Assembly (NCBI GenBank): GCA_026724425.1
Contig: JAIUCV010000019.1
Span: 5,722,211-5,786,210, forward strand
Direction of reading: 5' to 3'
Length of the DNA: 64,000 nt
Origin: Erythrophleum ivorense
Lineage: Eukaryota > Streptophyta > Magnoliopsida > Fabales > Fabaceae
Made by a program: the position numbers and the translations under genes. Within the stretch, counting starts at the first letter, position 1, and every line of letters begins with the position of its first letter. The notes beneath the pieces were generated by a model, which did not search any database, was not told where the DNA came from, and saw nothing but the letters and a program-made list of their open reading frames with translations. This document shows positions 36,216 through 48,195 of this stretch, in pieces.

Positions 36216-36780
36216 TAAAATAAAATTTGTAATTTTAGGTAAAAAAAATTATAATATTCTTTTATAACTTTTATCTTTTTCTTTTATAAGTCAAAGGAAA
36301 AAATTAATAAAAAATATTATAATATTATAAAAACTTACAATATTCTAAATATATATACGATGAATAAATTTTAAATAAAAAATTCACAATTATAAAGAAG
36401 TAAATAAAAAATTATATGAATAAAAATAGAAAATAAGCTTGCCATATCAACCAATATATCCTCTTGTCCCACATCAAGGCCTTCTTCTTAGTCGTTATGG
36501 ACGATACTACACTCATCATCAAATTATCTATTATTAAAATTATAAGTTAGCTAATTATTCAAGTCCTATGCAAGAGATTGAATAAGTGAAATTGGTTGGT
36601 TAAGAGTAAAGAACCCTAATTGGAATGATGATCTCCACTGTTTTGAAAATATACCAATATACCCTGAGCTAAATACAAATAAATCAGATAATAATGTTAT
36701 GAAAGGCACACCACTAACTTGTATAGTTTGGGGTGGGAAGGTGGAAAAATATGATTGAAGAGCTATGGTGTAAATAAAAA
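36216..36780. other. AT-rich, nothing recognised
   Basis: No open frame or repeat with support. It may include the terminal region of the decayed Mutator-like element to its right, but no terminal inverted repeat could be identified. Confidence 0.4.
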
Positions 36781-36784
36781 AGAA

Positions 36785-37024
36785 TCAGCACCCCTCAAAA
36801 TCTACAAACAATACGCAAAGAGCAAAAGAAGAAAGGCCAACACTTCCAAAATCTGTAAAAGGTCCATTCATTGCAAAAGAAAAAGGACTAACACTTCTAA
36901 AATGTGTAAATAGTGTAGAAAGTGCAAAAAAAAAAAAAAGAAGGATTGGTGCTGCAAAGTTTATGAACGAAGTAAAGGAAGAAGGACCTGGACCTCCAAT
37001 GTCTCTATGAATTGGTGCTGGCAT
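36785..37024 (-). repeat. About 60-bp imperfect tandem repeat with a 79-codon open frame
   Basis: Three to four units, recognisable on the plus strand as 'gga(c)ta(a)cacttctaaaat.tgtaaa' followed by an A-rich run. On the minus strand an open frame of 79 codons reads through in a phenylalanine- and serine-rich repeat. It lies downstream of the PMD pseudogene on the same strand and may be its low-complexity C-terminal tail; this is inference. Confidence 0.45.
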
Positions 37025-37429
37025 ATAATATGATGATAGGACTTATGTTTGACTACCACCACTACTTGCAACATCTATCAATAGCTCCCTAGTGGATATA
37101 AAACCGTGTTAACACTTTTTTGACTGAGCCTCTAGCTCTAGTGGCCTTTGTAAATAAAATGCAAGTGGAGTAGGTTAGGAAGCCATCATCTCTCGATGTT
37201 TAAGGGCATGCAGTATTGTCTTAATATATCCATTCACCCTTTTCCTTGATCTGCATAATCAAGTGTCAAAGGGTTAGTAATGACAAGCTTATATAAGTTC
37301 TCCAATATATCAACTTTTGAAAAAAAAAAATCAACAATTATGTATATAGATGAAGTACAGAAATATAGCATAGGTGGAAACAAAACAAACAAGTATAAAA
37401 AACTTACCATGACACTTTGAGAGCCACTC

Positions 37430-38860
37430 TCAAGATGGAGCCACTATCACATATGTTGCTAATATTAACGCATGTAATTGAAGGAGCGATCTAAGGGAGA
37501 TGTCTCCATGTCAACCTGGACAACAACTTGTTGCCATGCATTCTATGTAGTAATAAATATAATATGATCACAATGTCAATTTTTTTGTGTTTTTCCTCTC
37601 ACCTAAAGTGTATGCAAGGACCTTATGTTTAATGGCTTTTAGGGGATATGTTGTGGCCAACTAAACTGGCAAAGAACATGACTAGCATGGTGAAACTCAA
37701 TGATCTAAAAGCAAACAATAGAGATAAATGTATGCCATATGTTTGGAGACACTAAGTAATAGCTAGGAATTAACTATCAAACACTTGGAAGGTCGTATGA
37801 TAGCTAAATGAACTTATTGTCCTTTATTTGATCCAACAAAATCCTATAGGTTTGTATTGCCTTTATGATCAGACAAATATACTAGGCGATACACCTCCAT
37901 CTGAAAACCAACTATGGTCTCAAGGGGCATATCTCCAAATAAGGGTCTAGCTAATGAGGTGACTGTGGAATGAGTCTTTGTAAATAATCCCATATCCATA
38001 AATGTAATAATGTCAAACAACCACTAATATTGATCTCGTCATAGTTCATTGCACTGCACATTTCTTTATACAAGTATATTAGAATCATTGATTCTCAACT
38101 ATAATGACCAACCCCATCAAAATTGGCAAGTAATGGCAAATACATCAATATGGGCCTATGCCCAGCCCAACTTAGCATCTAGTATCCCTTAATCAATCTC
38201 ATGATGTATACCTATGTGAATTGCTTAACAGTCTCATCATTGGCATTATCCGATAAGTCTGTAAATGTTTGGGCAAGCCATGAGATACTAAGCCTATTTC
38301 TATCCATTTTCTTCAGAGATGGAGTTACATCAAGTAACTTTTTGTACATAATCCTCCCATTGTAGTCTATATGTCTAGACACAACCTCTCTCGTGCAAGG
38401 TAGCCTAAGCTAGATGGCAATGTCTTGCAAAGTTATTGTTTCCTTCCCCTAGTTAGGTGGAAAGTATGTGTTTTTACTTACCATATCTCCACAAAAGCCT
38501 AAACAAGTGTTGCATTGAAGTCAAAGTGGTCAATTCGAGATATCCCATGAAAACCTGCCCTTATTAGGTAGGGAACAATTGCAAGTAAGGGCTTGAAGAT
38601 GTGATCCTCCTATGCTACGAAGAATGTGACTAGTCTATAATAAGTGGTTATAATATTTACACATAATAATTTATAATTAGTCAAATAAATTAACTTTGGT
38701 GATGTTATCTTATTTTGGCCACACAGTCTATAACATGTGATAAGTTTGTAGGTATAGAACTGAGTCATCCATAAGGTTGAATTTATAGTGCTTTGACAAC
38801 TAGCCATTTTACTATTGCAATCCCAAAGTTAAAGTTAAAGCTTTCATATTCAAATTTGTA
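37430..38860 (-). pseudogene. Plant mobile domain (PMD, MAIN-like) pseudogene
   Basis: Translating the minus strand in broken frames gives the typical PMD order: RAGFHGISRIDHFDF near 38550, THTFHL near 38470, KETITLQDIA near 38435, SWLAQTFTDLSDNANDETVK around 38290-38230, YIMRLIKGY near 38205, LPLLANFDGVGHYS near 38120 and ISGCLTLLHLWIWD near 38010, then IWHTFISIVCF near 37730. PMD proteins are related to MAIN/MAIL1 and also occur within plant transposons. Several stop codons and frame changes interrupt it, so no product is expected. It lies about 220 bp downstream of the transposase pseudogene on the same strand, so both probably belonged to one element. Exact ends are uncertain. No function is proposed. 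Confidence 0.75.
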
Positions 38861-39084
38861 TGTCTAGGAAGTAATTTTTAAATAAGGAAACTACAAATCT
38901 AGCTGGTAAAAAGTGGCAAATGTGACAAAAGAATTTATATGTCAAGGAATTAATTTGTATACAAGATAAGAAAATTTTCATGTAACAAGAAAAATTCATT
39001 AATGGAATCAAATATAAAGGTAAGATAAAATTATTTCAATGAAGTCAAATACATAATAAAACCAAATACATTAACACCCACTTG

Positions 39085-40988
39085 ACCATCGAGATGGATA
39101 GTTTGTTTGGTTATGACCAATTTATTTGCACAACCCATATCGTTGTTGTTCCCTTAGCCTTTCACACCATCCATCTTATTCTAAATTCTAAAGGATTTTG
39201 ACCAATCTCTTTAGTGAATCATAGGAGCATCAGACATTAGTCGTGGACTCATTATTTTGTGGCCAATATATTTTCCCCTAATTGGTTAGAACTTAGTCTG
39301 ATACATATTTATTATGGGTCCAACTAGAAAATTTGGTCAACATATTATAGCGAGTCAATGGAGACCATGACACATGTAACAAATACATATTAGCATAGAT
39401 GTTTTTGAATTTGAAACTTAATGCAATCATAGGTGCGATAGGACAAGCTAACCTTGCAACACCAATCATACTACTTGTTTATCAAATCATACGACCTTTC
39501 AACTTTAAATTCTAATGCTCATATGTCGAACCTACATATAGCTAAAGTGGATGCCCTTTGTATCAATGGTAACAACTTTTTATTATATCTTTAGAAAAAA
39601 TTGCACTAGCTTTAAGTTATGCGGTTATTATCTATGCATGCTCTACTCAATATCTATTCAACCTATATAGTTGCCTTTACCAATTTGCTTATGGGTAAGA
39701 ATCTGACCTCCTTCAATATGCTATTTATGCACCCAACCAAGTTTTTTGTCATATGCCCTTAACGTTGGCATTCAATATCATATGCACAAGCCTATTTACT
39801 TTTTGGAATAGCCTCAATCTATTTTGCAATCTTCGCATGGAATAGATGTAATTGGACTAATTGTTTATTCACTTGATAACACTCATGCAAGTAACGTGTA
39901 TCAATAGTTATTCAAAAGTAAGTATTTTGACATAATATCTATCAAGTTATTACATATAATCGGAAAAACATACTAACATTGATGAACATTTTCTTTAGTC
40001 ACTTACTCCTAAACGTTGTATTCAAATTGCTTACAATATGTCTCAAACAAAATACATGATACACATTTGCTGGTTGCCATCTATTTTTTGGATTAGAGAG
40101 AGCAACTAAAAGTCTAAGATGTCCATTAGAAATCAAGTAAATCCTTATTTTATTTGTCACCACTTAACGTTGAAGTAAGGAAATGAAACATGCCCATAAC
40201 TCATGCGTTTTGCTCTTAATAACCATAGATGCCAAGGGTAGACTTTTATTAGCCTCATCTTGTAAGCATGTAATGAGCACAATGCCCCTATACTTTTCGT
40301 ACAAAAAGGTTTCATTAACTTAGATCATTGGCTTAAAATAGTCAAATGCGTCAATACATTGTTTAAAGATCCAAAATACTCAATAGAATGTCACTGAAAG
40401 TTCTACAACTGAACTGTTTTGTAGGCACTTCTTATAAATAAACTCATAATATAACTCTAGCATAAAGTGTTGAACAACAGCCAACCATTTTAACAAGAAA
40501 TTATATGATTATTCCCATGCAAATAAGAAACTTTTGGCTATTGTTTAAATCAATGTCCTCAACCATCTCAAGGATTTCAATATAATTCTCATCATCTAAG
40601 TTAATTTGTGATAGCATAACATATGATTGATCTATATATTGAGCCAGTTAAGTGACTTCCTTCTCATCAGCGTCATTTCTCTCAAAATCATCTTCTTCAT
40701 AGTCATTGACATTTGGTGGAGTATCATATTCAATCTCCTCCTCAAACTTGTTTATTATATCCTTTGCCTCATCTGGGAATGACAGATGATTGGTACTAAT
40801 TTCAATAAGCTTGGTTGGGACGTGAAATTGATGGCAAGGTAAGAATTAAATAGGTGAATATTTGCTATGTAGGAGTTAAATTGTGAGGCATATTCATTTG
40901 TACATTGAAACTAGCTATTCGATGAAAGGGTTAGTGGTGCATGGACCTTAGCCTATAGCACATTCAAATCTATATCAGTAGTTGATAG

Positions 40989-41026
<38 letters not shown>

Positions 41027-41371
41027 GGTGCACTCAAATTGGTTTGGAAATTTCTTATTAGCTTCCTACATTGTTTGGACATCAAAATCATCCTCCAGAG
41101 TACATACTAAGTACCTTGTGGAATTACAGGAATAATGGTATCTATATACTGACTTAGACACAAATTGATCTAAGGCTAACCATAGCTTTTCCCTTACCTC
41201 CTTATTTGACTCATTAAGAGTAATGTCTAAGTCAACTCTTAATATTTTAGGTATATCGCATACAAATGTTATACTTTCCTTGTTATTATAAATCTTGTTA
41301 TTTGCATAGTTGCATACAATTTTTCCCTTAAACTCATTATAATTCTTATTATGGAATTTACGTAATGGCAC
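39085..41371 (-). pseudogene. Mutator-like (MULE) transposase pseudogene
   Basis: The minus strand encodes, in broken frames, a MuDR-type transposase. The N-terminal 101-codon frame 41066-41371 starts with a methionine. An acidic segment (DYEEDDFERNDADE) lies near 40700. The catalytic region reads FLYEKYRGIVLITC near 40300, LISNGH near 40125 and YHVFCLRHIVSN around 40040-40065. A SWIM-type zinc finger remnant (LSYRTYDCIKFQ) lies near 39430-39460 and a zinc-knuckle remnant (GLCK, stop, IGHNQTN) near 39130. In functional relatives the first two motifs read DGTHL and SDRH; here both aspartates are replaced, and several stops are present. It is inactive. A TA microsatellite (40992-41024) lies between the first frame and the rest. 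The element's terminal inverted repeats were not found. Confidence 0.82.
40992..41024. repeat. (TA)n microsatellite
   Basis: About 16 uninterrupted AT dinucleotides within the decayed MULE. Confidence 0.95.
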
Positions 41372-41399
41372 ATGAAAAAAAAATAATATTTATATTTTG

Positions 41400-41718
41400 C
41401 TTATAAATATTTATTTCATTTCATTTAAATTTTCATCTCTATATACTTATTTCGACATTTTATCCATATATGTATATAAATATTTATATATATAAAATAA
41501 ATATATAATTAAATATAATTTAATAAACATAATTTAATTGCAATATATATTTATATAAATATAGTTATATGTCTGTAAAATATATATATAATAGATAATT
41601 TATTCTATAGTGTATACATAAAAGTTTTATATAATTATATATTAATTTATTTATTTTACGTCTGTATTTAGTTATTTCAAAATTTTAATTCTATGTTTTT
41701 CTAATTATATTTATCATA
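41400..41718. other. AT-rich sequence related to 44820-44950
   Basis: Dense TA/ATT runs. The block at 41628-41697 ('ttatataattatatattaat' onward) resembles 44853-44921. No gene. Confidence 0.5.
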
Positions 41719-41727
41719 TTATATTTA

Positions 41728-41898
41728 GGGAGAATTATAAAGGAGGATCCAGAGTTGAAGATATTTATTTTTAAGGACTTGTTACCATTGGGTTCAATTA
41801 TTTGTTATTAAAATTAGTGGTAATCAACCCTAAAACAATGGTATTAAGTCTTTAAGAATAATTTTTCTTAAGTTTAGGTCCTTAAATATAATTCTCCC
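41728..41898. mobile_element. 171-bp fold-back MITE with perfect 9-bp target duplication
   Basis: Terminal inverted repeats GGGAGAATTATA (41728-41739) and TATAATTCTCCC (41887-41898) match perfectly over 12 bp, and imperfect pairing continues inward so that most of the element is self-complementary (for example ggacttgttaccattg with caatggtattaagtc). TTATATTTA at 41719-41727 is repeated exactly at 41899-41907. A 9-bp duplication is characteristic of Mutator-like elements, so this is probably a MULE-type MITE. Confidence 0.85.
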
Positions 41899-41951
41899 TT
41901 ATATTTATGTATATTTTATTTTACATCATATATATATAACATCAATAATAA

Positions 41952-44507
41952 GTTTTTTTTTTTCCATTAGGTGAGATTAGTTACATGGATCAAATAACGC
42001 CATAAAATTCTATCGTAAATTATATTTATAGACAAACCATTTAAATATAAATCCTTCTTAATAGTTTTACTTATAGTTTTTCTTGATCTCTTTCTACTTT
42101 TAACTATTGAACTACATTTTTTACTGGGACTTTTTTAGGTCTTCTCTACACATATTCAAATTATCTAAGACGTAATTCTATAATCTTTTCCATAATAAGT
42201 ATAACCTCAACTTTCTCTCTAATATATTTATTTATAATCTATCTTGTTTGATGTGTCTATTTATCTAATATAACATTCTAATCTCTGCAACATTAAGCTT
42301 ATTTTTTTATTGGCTTTTTATTACCTAATACTCAGTCCCATATAACATGGCAAGTCTTATAGTTATGCAGTAAAACTTACCTTTAAGTTTAAGTGGTAGT
42401 CTTCCATCATAAATAATAATTGAAGCATTCATCCATTTTATCCACATTGGTTAGATCTTATGGTTTATATCTTCCTCTATGTCCTTCTCATATTATATGA
42501 TAAACCCAAAATATTTAAATCGTGTGACTTGTTATATGATATATTCTTCAATTTTTACTTCTATACTAGAATTAGTGTGCTTATTACTAAACTGACATTC
42601 TATATATTTTGTTTTACTTTTACTTAAATAAAATTTATGTGTTTCTAAAGCTAGTTTCCACATATCTAACTTTTCATTTATTTTCTCTTTCAACTCTCTA
42701 ACTAAGACTATATTATCTATAAAAAGTATGCCTTATAGTACTAACTCTCGGATATGTTCAGTGAGTATATTCAAAACTAAAGGAAAAAAAATAAAAAAAC
42801 TCAAAGTTGACTTTTAATGCAGGCCAACGATTATTGAAAAAGCTTCTGTGAGCCATCTTTTTACTTTTACACTAATTGTAACCTATCGTACATATCGTGG
42901 ATTGCTCAAACATAAATAATATGAATGAACTTTTTTTTTCCCAAAACCTTTTAAAAAATCTTTCTTGTCACCCTATTATTTACCTTTCCAAATTTATGAA
43001 CATCAAGTGCAAGTGTTTTTTATTTCTTTGATATCTCTCATCAATGTTCCTAATAAATATATTACTTTTATAGTTGACCTTCTTAGCATAAAACTAAATT
43101 GATTCTTTATAATGTGAGTCTCTTGCCCTCATCTTTGCTTAATTACCCTTTCTTATAGCTTCATAGTATGGCTCATGAGCTTAATTACCTTATAATTTGC
43201 ATAGTTTTATATGTCCCCTTTGTTCTTATAAATATGGATTAAAATATTTCTCTTCCACTCTTCTAACATTCTCTTATATTTCATAATCTCGTTAAACAAT
43301 TTTGTAAGTCAACTTATACTTTCTATTCTTAAATCCTTTCATACATCAATAGGTATATTATTCGGTCTAATTACTTTGTCATTTTTCTTTAATGCTTCTT
43401 TTACCTTTAACTCTCAAATTTTATAATAAAAGATATAATTTTGGTTATCATCTTTAGTGTCTAATCTATTCGACAGTACAATAAGATTCTATATCCTTTA
43501 TTAAATAACATGGAAATAATACCTCTAACTTTTCTTGATATCTTGTTCCAGGACTAAAACTTCTCTTTTTTCATCATTAGTACATTTTATTAGTCCATAT
43601 CTATTGTCTTCCTTTCCTCACTTTTAGCAAGTTTGTAAATATTTCTTTTCTCCATTTTAGTGCCTAAGGATTGGTATAACATATCAGGTGCCCTATCTCT
43701 TACTTCCCTCACTGCCTTCCTGGTGTCTTAGCTATCTTATATTTTTTTTTAATTTTTATTACTTCTATACAAAATACTGTGCTTTATAATACTCTCTTTT
43801 AACTTTAACCTTATCTTGTACGCTTGAATCCTACCATCAAAATTCTTTATCCTTATATCCAAAGCATTTTGATTCACCAAGTATCTTTTTTGCAAGCTTC
43901 TTAATCTCTTTACCCATCTTATTCCATATATCGTTCGTCTTTCCTTGTGCTTCTTTGGACCTTACCTCCAAAATCTTTATATGCAAACTCTTCTCTTTAT
44001 CACTTTTTAATTGCCACCAATTGATTATTGATACCTTATCTTGCCATTTGTTTTTTACTCTCTTCTTAACCCAAACATCAAAACCCAAACCTTATGCTAG
44101 GTAATCAAGCTCTTCCCAAGTACAATTATGCAATTTATGCAAAGCTTTTTATCCATTTTCCTTCTTATAAAGAAATCAATTTTAAGAGTATGTCCTTTCA
44201 CTTTTGTACATGATAAGATGCTTATCACGCTTCTTAAAACAAATGTTAGCTATTGTAAAATCAAATGATAATAAAAAATCTTGAATAGTTTTTTTTTTGC
44301 ATTTTTTTTCTATAAACTATATCCCTCGTGTAAATCCTTGTGACCTCTAAATGTACTTCTCATGTGACTATCAAGATCCCCTCATAACAAATTTTTTTTC
44401 TCTCCTAATGATATTTTCTTAACTAAACTTTTTAAATTATCCTAAAATTTTACTTTATAGTGCTCTTCTAATCCTATTTATGATACATAAACACTAATAA
44501 TATTAAA

Positions 44508-44510
<3 letters not shown>
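41952..44510 (-). pseudogene. L1-type LINE pseudogene (endonuclease and reverse transcriptase)
   Basis: The minus strand gives, in broken frames, a plant L1-like ORF2. The endonuclease end has GDLDSHM at about 44361-44381 and KKRDKHLIMYKS near 44200. The linker reads LGESKCFGYKDKE near 43850. The reverse transcriptase has RPNNIPIDVWK-like sequence near 43370, KKHLHLMFINLE near 43020, LFIDNIVLV near 42708-42735 (normally LFADDIVLV) and SKTKYIECQFS near 42590. The C-terminal part has LKLKGKFYCITIRLAMLYGTE near 42330-42390. The 3' end reads 'catgtaactaatctcaccta' then an A run (plus-strand T run 41952-41962), a normal LINE tail. The 5' end is lost at the TC microsatellite, leaving part of the endonuclease. 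Many stops and a changed catalytic aspartate make it inactive. Confidence 0.85.

Positions 44511-44575
<65 letters not shown>
44511..44575. repeat. (TC)n microsatellite
   Basis: About 32 uninterrupted TC units at the truncated 5' edge of the LINE. Confidence 0.97.
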
Positions 44576-44581
<6 letters not shown>

Positions 44582-45200
44582 GTATATTTATTATATTATA
44601 TCTTCATGTATTTATTTTAAATATGTTGTTAGTTATATTAACATCTTATTGATAAATATTTTTTTTCAAAATTATATTTATTAAGTTACATTTAATTATA
44701 TCTTTACAATTTTACATTATACATTTATTTAAAGTATATAATTATATATTTATTTTGTATATTATATATATTTACATAATATATATTTTATAAATATCTA
44801 TGTAAATATATATAACAAGTGAATTATTATATAGTATATAAATATAAATTATATAATTATATTTTAATTTGTTTATTTAATACATGTATTTATTTGTACT
44901 AAAATTGTCATTATATGTATTTGTTAAAATATATTTGTTTATTACAATATATTTACTTTTATGTCATTCATATGTATATATATATATTATACTATATCTT
45001 TATTTATTTATTTTAAATAAGTAGTTATTTATATCACCATTTTATTCATAGATAAATATCTTTTTAAATTAAATTTATCAAGTTACATTTTATTATATTT
45101 TCACATTATTTCATTACACATTTCTTTTAATTATATAATTATATCTTAATATTTTATATTATACATATTTATAAAATATATATTATATATAAATGTCAAT
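44576..45200. repeat. AT-rich region with an internal direct duplication
   Basis: The segment about 44595-44800 ('tatcttcatgtatttatttt', 'gataaatatttttttt', 'aagttacattt', 'acattatacattt') recurs in the same order at about 45000-45190. Together with 41400-41718 these look like pieces of one AT-rich repeat split by the LINE. No gene. Confidence 0.55.
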
Positions 45201-45863
45201 GTGTTTTTTCTTTATTAAACTTGATGGTTAAAAAATCCATAAAGATTTTATTCTTAAAATCAATAAAACCAAATAAACAATATCAACGTCAATAGAGTAA
45301 GCACGAGTAATATGTTATAAAACAAACTTTATATTATTGCAACTACCTATCTAGATAATCCTTTTTCAATTAAATGCTAGCAGACAAATAATATAAAGAC
45401 AACAAATTAACCATATAAACACGAAGAAACAATTACTATATTATAAAAAAATTATTTCCTACATATAAAAAATTGTTAACCAATAAAAGATGTTAATAGC
45501 TCATATAATTTTTGCAAGATAGATAATGAGCAAATTAGAGTTGATCTGTAGTCTATTATACTTTTTCTTCTATTGGACCACAAAATAATTTTTTCTGGTA
45601 CTATGAATATAAAAAAATTACCAGATATCTTCAAATACAAAACTATAAAAGGTGGGAGAACTAAATATATTAACAAATATTAAAAAGATTAAATAAAATT
45701 AAACAAAAACAAACCTCAATCTTTCTTTTACAAATGAACAATTGGACAAAAAAATAAAGATACTAAAAAAGAAATCTCAAATGTTTCTTTTAAATGAAAC
45801 ATTAAACAAAAGAAATAAAAATACTAAAAAATTCTCAATGTTCTTTTTTTAATCTTTTTTAAT
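45201..45863. other. AT-rich, with one 63-bp tandem duplication; no gene
   Basis: Two copies of about 63 bp, 45716-45778 and 45776-45837, share 'ctcaa.tttcttttaaatgaa' and 'aaagatactaaaaaa'. Nothing else is recognised. Confidence 0.5.
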
Positions 45864-46351
45864 CTCGCTATGTTTGGTTCAACTGAGGGGAGGGGAGGGG
45901 AGGGATTTTAATGGAGGGGAGGGGAAGGGAGGAAGGGATTTTAATGAAGGGGAGGGGAGGGATTTTAATGGAGGGGAGGGGAAGGGAGGGAAAATAATAA
46001 TATGTAGACTATTTTACCCTTGTATGTTTTAAAAGTAATAATAATATAATTAATTATTTTTTTATTTTTAAAAATTTAATATTTTTATTACCAAATTAAA
46101 TAAATATTAGAAATTATTTATAATTATAATTATTTAAAAAATTTATAAATAAATAAAACTAAATAAATAAATATATAGACATTTTAGTCCAAAATATAGC
46201 TTTCCCTCTCAATCTCCCCAAATTGGAAGAGAGGGGAAGAGGGGGAGGGGAGAGAAAGTTTAATGAAATTTTTCCTCCCCTCCCCTCCAATTATGCAAAC
46301 CAAACAAGGGGAGGGGAGGAAAATCCCTCCCCTCCCCTCAAACCAAACGAG
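45864..46351. mobile_element. G-rich fold-back element (probable MITE)
   Basis: The left end has 'gtttggttcaactgagggga' followed by repeated GGGGA blocks (45881-45990). The right end has the inverse, 'ccctcccctcccctcaaacc' then 'aaacgagggg'. The core is AT-rich (46010-46190). Opposite-facing G-rich arms around an AT core fit a non-autonomous DNA transposon whose ends include the TTTGGTT motif. TTA occurs just outside both ends (ttttttaat / ggttaagg), a possible 3-bp duplication. Both arms could form G-quadruplexes, on opposite strands. Confidence 0.55.
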
Positions 46352-46785
46352 GGGTTAAGGTAGCACAAACTTGTAACTCAATGCAAATGGAGCTACACAA
46401 AGAAAGTTGCAACTGAAGTGAGGAGACGAAGGGAAGAACGCGCTTTTATTATAGCTAGTTTTGCCCATGTAGGAAAAATTTAAAAAATGATTCGTGAGAT
46501 TCAAAATAACATTCAAAAAATTAAAAAAAAATATATAAACAATAATTATATAGATATATATTATTTATATATGGATATCAACAGTATCAATCGTATTATT
46601 CATAAATGCGGCTCGTATGAATTTTTATATAATATATTAATTAAAAAAATTGTTGCTTCAACTTTTTTTAAATAACTTTCAATTTCTTTTCAGCTATTTT
46701 TTCAGATGAGTTTAGTGAGCACCTTCGAACTACTGACCGAGTCCACTGAGATGAGATACGGTTCACACTAACCGACGTCTTAGTC
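46352..46785. other. No gene recognised
   Basis: Mixed and AT-rich sequence; the short open frame 46487-46675 is low-complexity and not supported. Confidence 0.4.
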
Positions 46786-46811
46786 ATGTCAAATAAGGTC
46801 TGCGTCTCATG

Positions 46812-46859
46812 GAGATGCAGACATCTCTTGTCCGTGTCTCCACGAGATATCTGCATCTC
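46812..46859. repeat. Short inverted and direct repeat
   Basis: gagatgcagacatctc (46812-46827) and gagatatctgcatctc (46844-46859) are inverted copies with one mismatch; the surrounding 26-bp units also resemble each other directly. The 46786-47100 stretch is less AT-rich, with overlapping open frames in several phases, but no protein family is recognised. Confidence 0.5.
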
Positions 46860-47099
46860 AACTGGTCCCGACAGTGATGGGATAGGACTAGCTTTTTGCC
46901 AGATTTACTTTTTAAAAAAATTTGGGACGCAGGCTTCAAAAGTCTACATCACTTTCAAGATCAGGGAAAATGGATTTTGGTTTGCAGCTCAAATTTTGGC
47001 CATATACATGTCAAAAAGCCAGCACCAAACAAAATGAGGGAGATGAGATTCAACATGGAGAAGGTAGTGCACAGAACCAGGACAGAGAAGGAAGACTTC

Positions 47100-47416
47100 G
47101 GCCTGTTTGATTTGATTCTGCAGAATAATTTTTTTATTTTTAAAAATAAAAAAATAAAAAAATCTGTTTGATAATATGTTTTTAATGAAATGTTTTGTAA
47201 AATAAAAAAATAAAATTTTATTTTTAAAAACAAAAAACTCAGAACATTTTTTAAATGTTCTGTAATTTTTGTTCTACAAAATCAGATAAAAAACAAAAAA
47301 TAATTATTTTTTAAAATAATAATTTAAATAAATTTTTTAATTTTTTTGTTCTAAAAAATTTATTCTTGAAAACATATATTTTAAAAACATTAAAACAAAA
47401 ACAATTTTAAACAGGT
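47100..47416. mobile_element. AT-rich fold-back element (probable MITE)
   Basis: The left end is GCCTGTTTGATTTGATT and the right end, reversed, is AACCTGTTTAAAATTG. The body is nearly all A/T with self-complementary tracts (for example 'acattttttaaatgt' at 47242-47256). The CCTGTTT end motif is common in plant MITEs. The target duplication is unclear (TTC on each side is possible). Confidence 0.45.
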
Positions 47417-47610
47417 TCTTGATTTTTATGGGTCAACAACCACCGGCAAATTTACACGTGTTCTGAGATAGAAAAGATCCCAGGGATCGACCAGCAATTT
47501 AAGAGAATGAGGTGGGTGGGAAAAAATAAATAAATAAAAGTTTGCAATTTATGCAATTTAATCCCTGGAACCCCCTTTACGTAACGTGTAGAATAGCAAG
47601 GAGAAAGAGA

Positions 47611-47640
47611 AAATAATAATAATAATAATAATAATAATAT
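47611..47640. repeat. (AAT)n microsatellite
   Basis: About nine ATA/AAT units within 'gaaaataataataataataa'. Confidence 0.9.
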
Positions 47641-47930
47641 GTCTTGCAAAGAGACGGCACTACCAAGGTTAGAACAGGGGCCACTTGATTGAAAGGTACA
47701 ACTTATAAGAACAAAAGCTATAGAAAGGTTGTAGTTAGTTCCACTATTTTATAGTTAGAAAAAATTTTAATTATTTTAAAATTTTAGATTTACTACTTTA
47801 GTGTTGTTTGATAAAATTTTTATTAGCTTAAATATCAATTAATTAAATTTTTTATAATCATTAATTTAACTCTTAAATTATTAGCGGCATTATTTTGAAA
47901 AAAATATAAAAAAAATCAGCATGTGCATGT

Positions 47931-48195
47931 GAACATGGCTTCATATCAGGTCCAAGGCGCATTCAGAAACTTCCATGCTGTGTCCTGATTGATTGCATTA
48001 AATTTATGTGGGCAAAAAATAAAGTAGAATCAAGAACAATACAAAAATGATGAAACTAAGAATCAATGGGAAACCCCTAAGCCTCACACGGTTGACCCCT
48101 ACAGTATATTTCACTTCAATGGACCCAATGACGACTCATCATGAAGGTTTTCTGGAAAATGGGAAGCTTTGTGTCATTAAGAGTGATTGAAATGA
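47931..48195 (+). repeat. Duplicated upstream segment, copy A
   Basis: Matches 50017-50270 in the same orientation: 'atatcaggt', 'cattc.gaaact', 'atgctgtgtc', 'cctaa.gcc.cacacggtt', 'atggacccaatgac', 'gaaaatgg.aagcttt' in the same order. A shorter third trace ('aaaaatcagcatgtg') lies at 48943. No coding signal. Confidence 0.7.

Noticed and set aside
46896..47233. Overlapping open frames up to 91 codons in three phases
   Set aside because: They run into the A/T-only fold-back element and none resembles a known protein; listed only as a composition anomaly.
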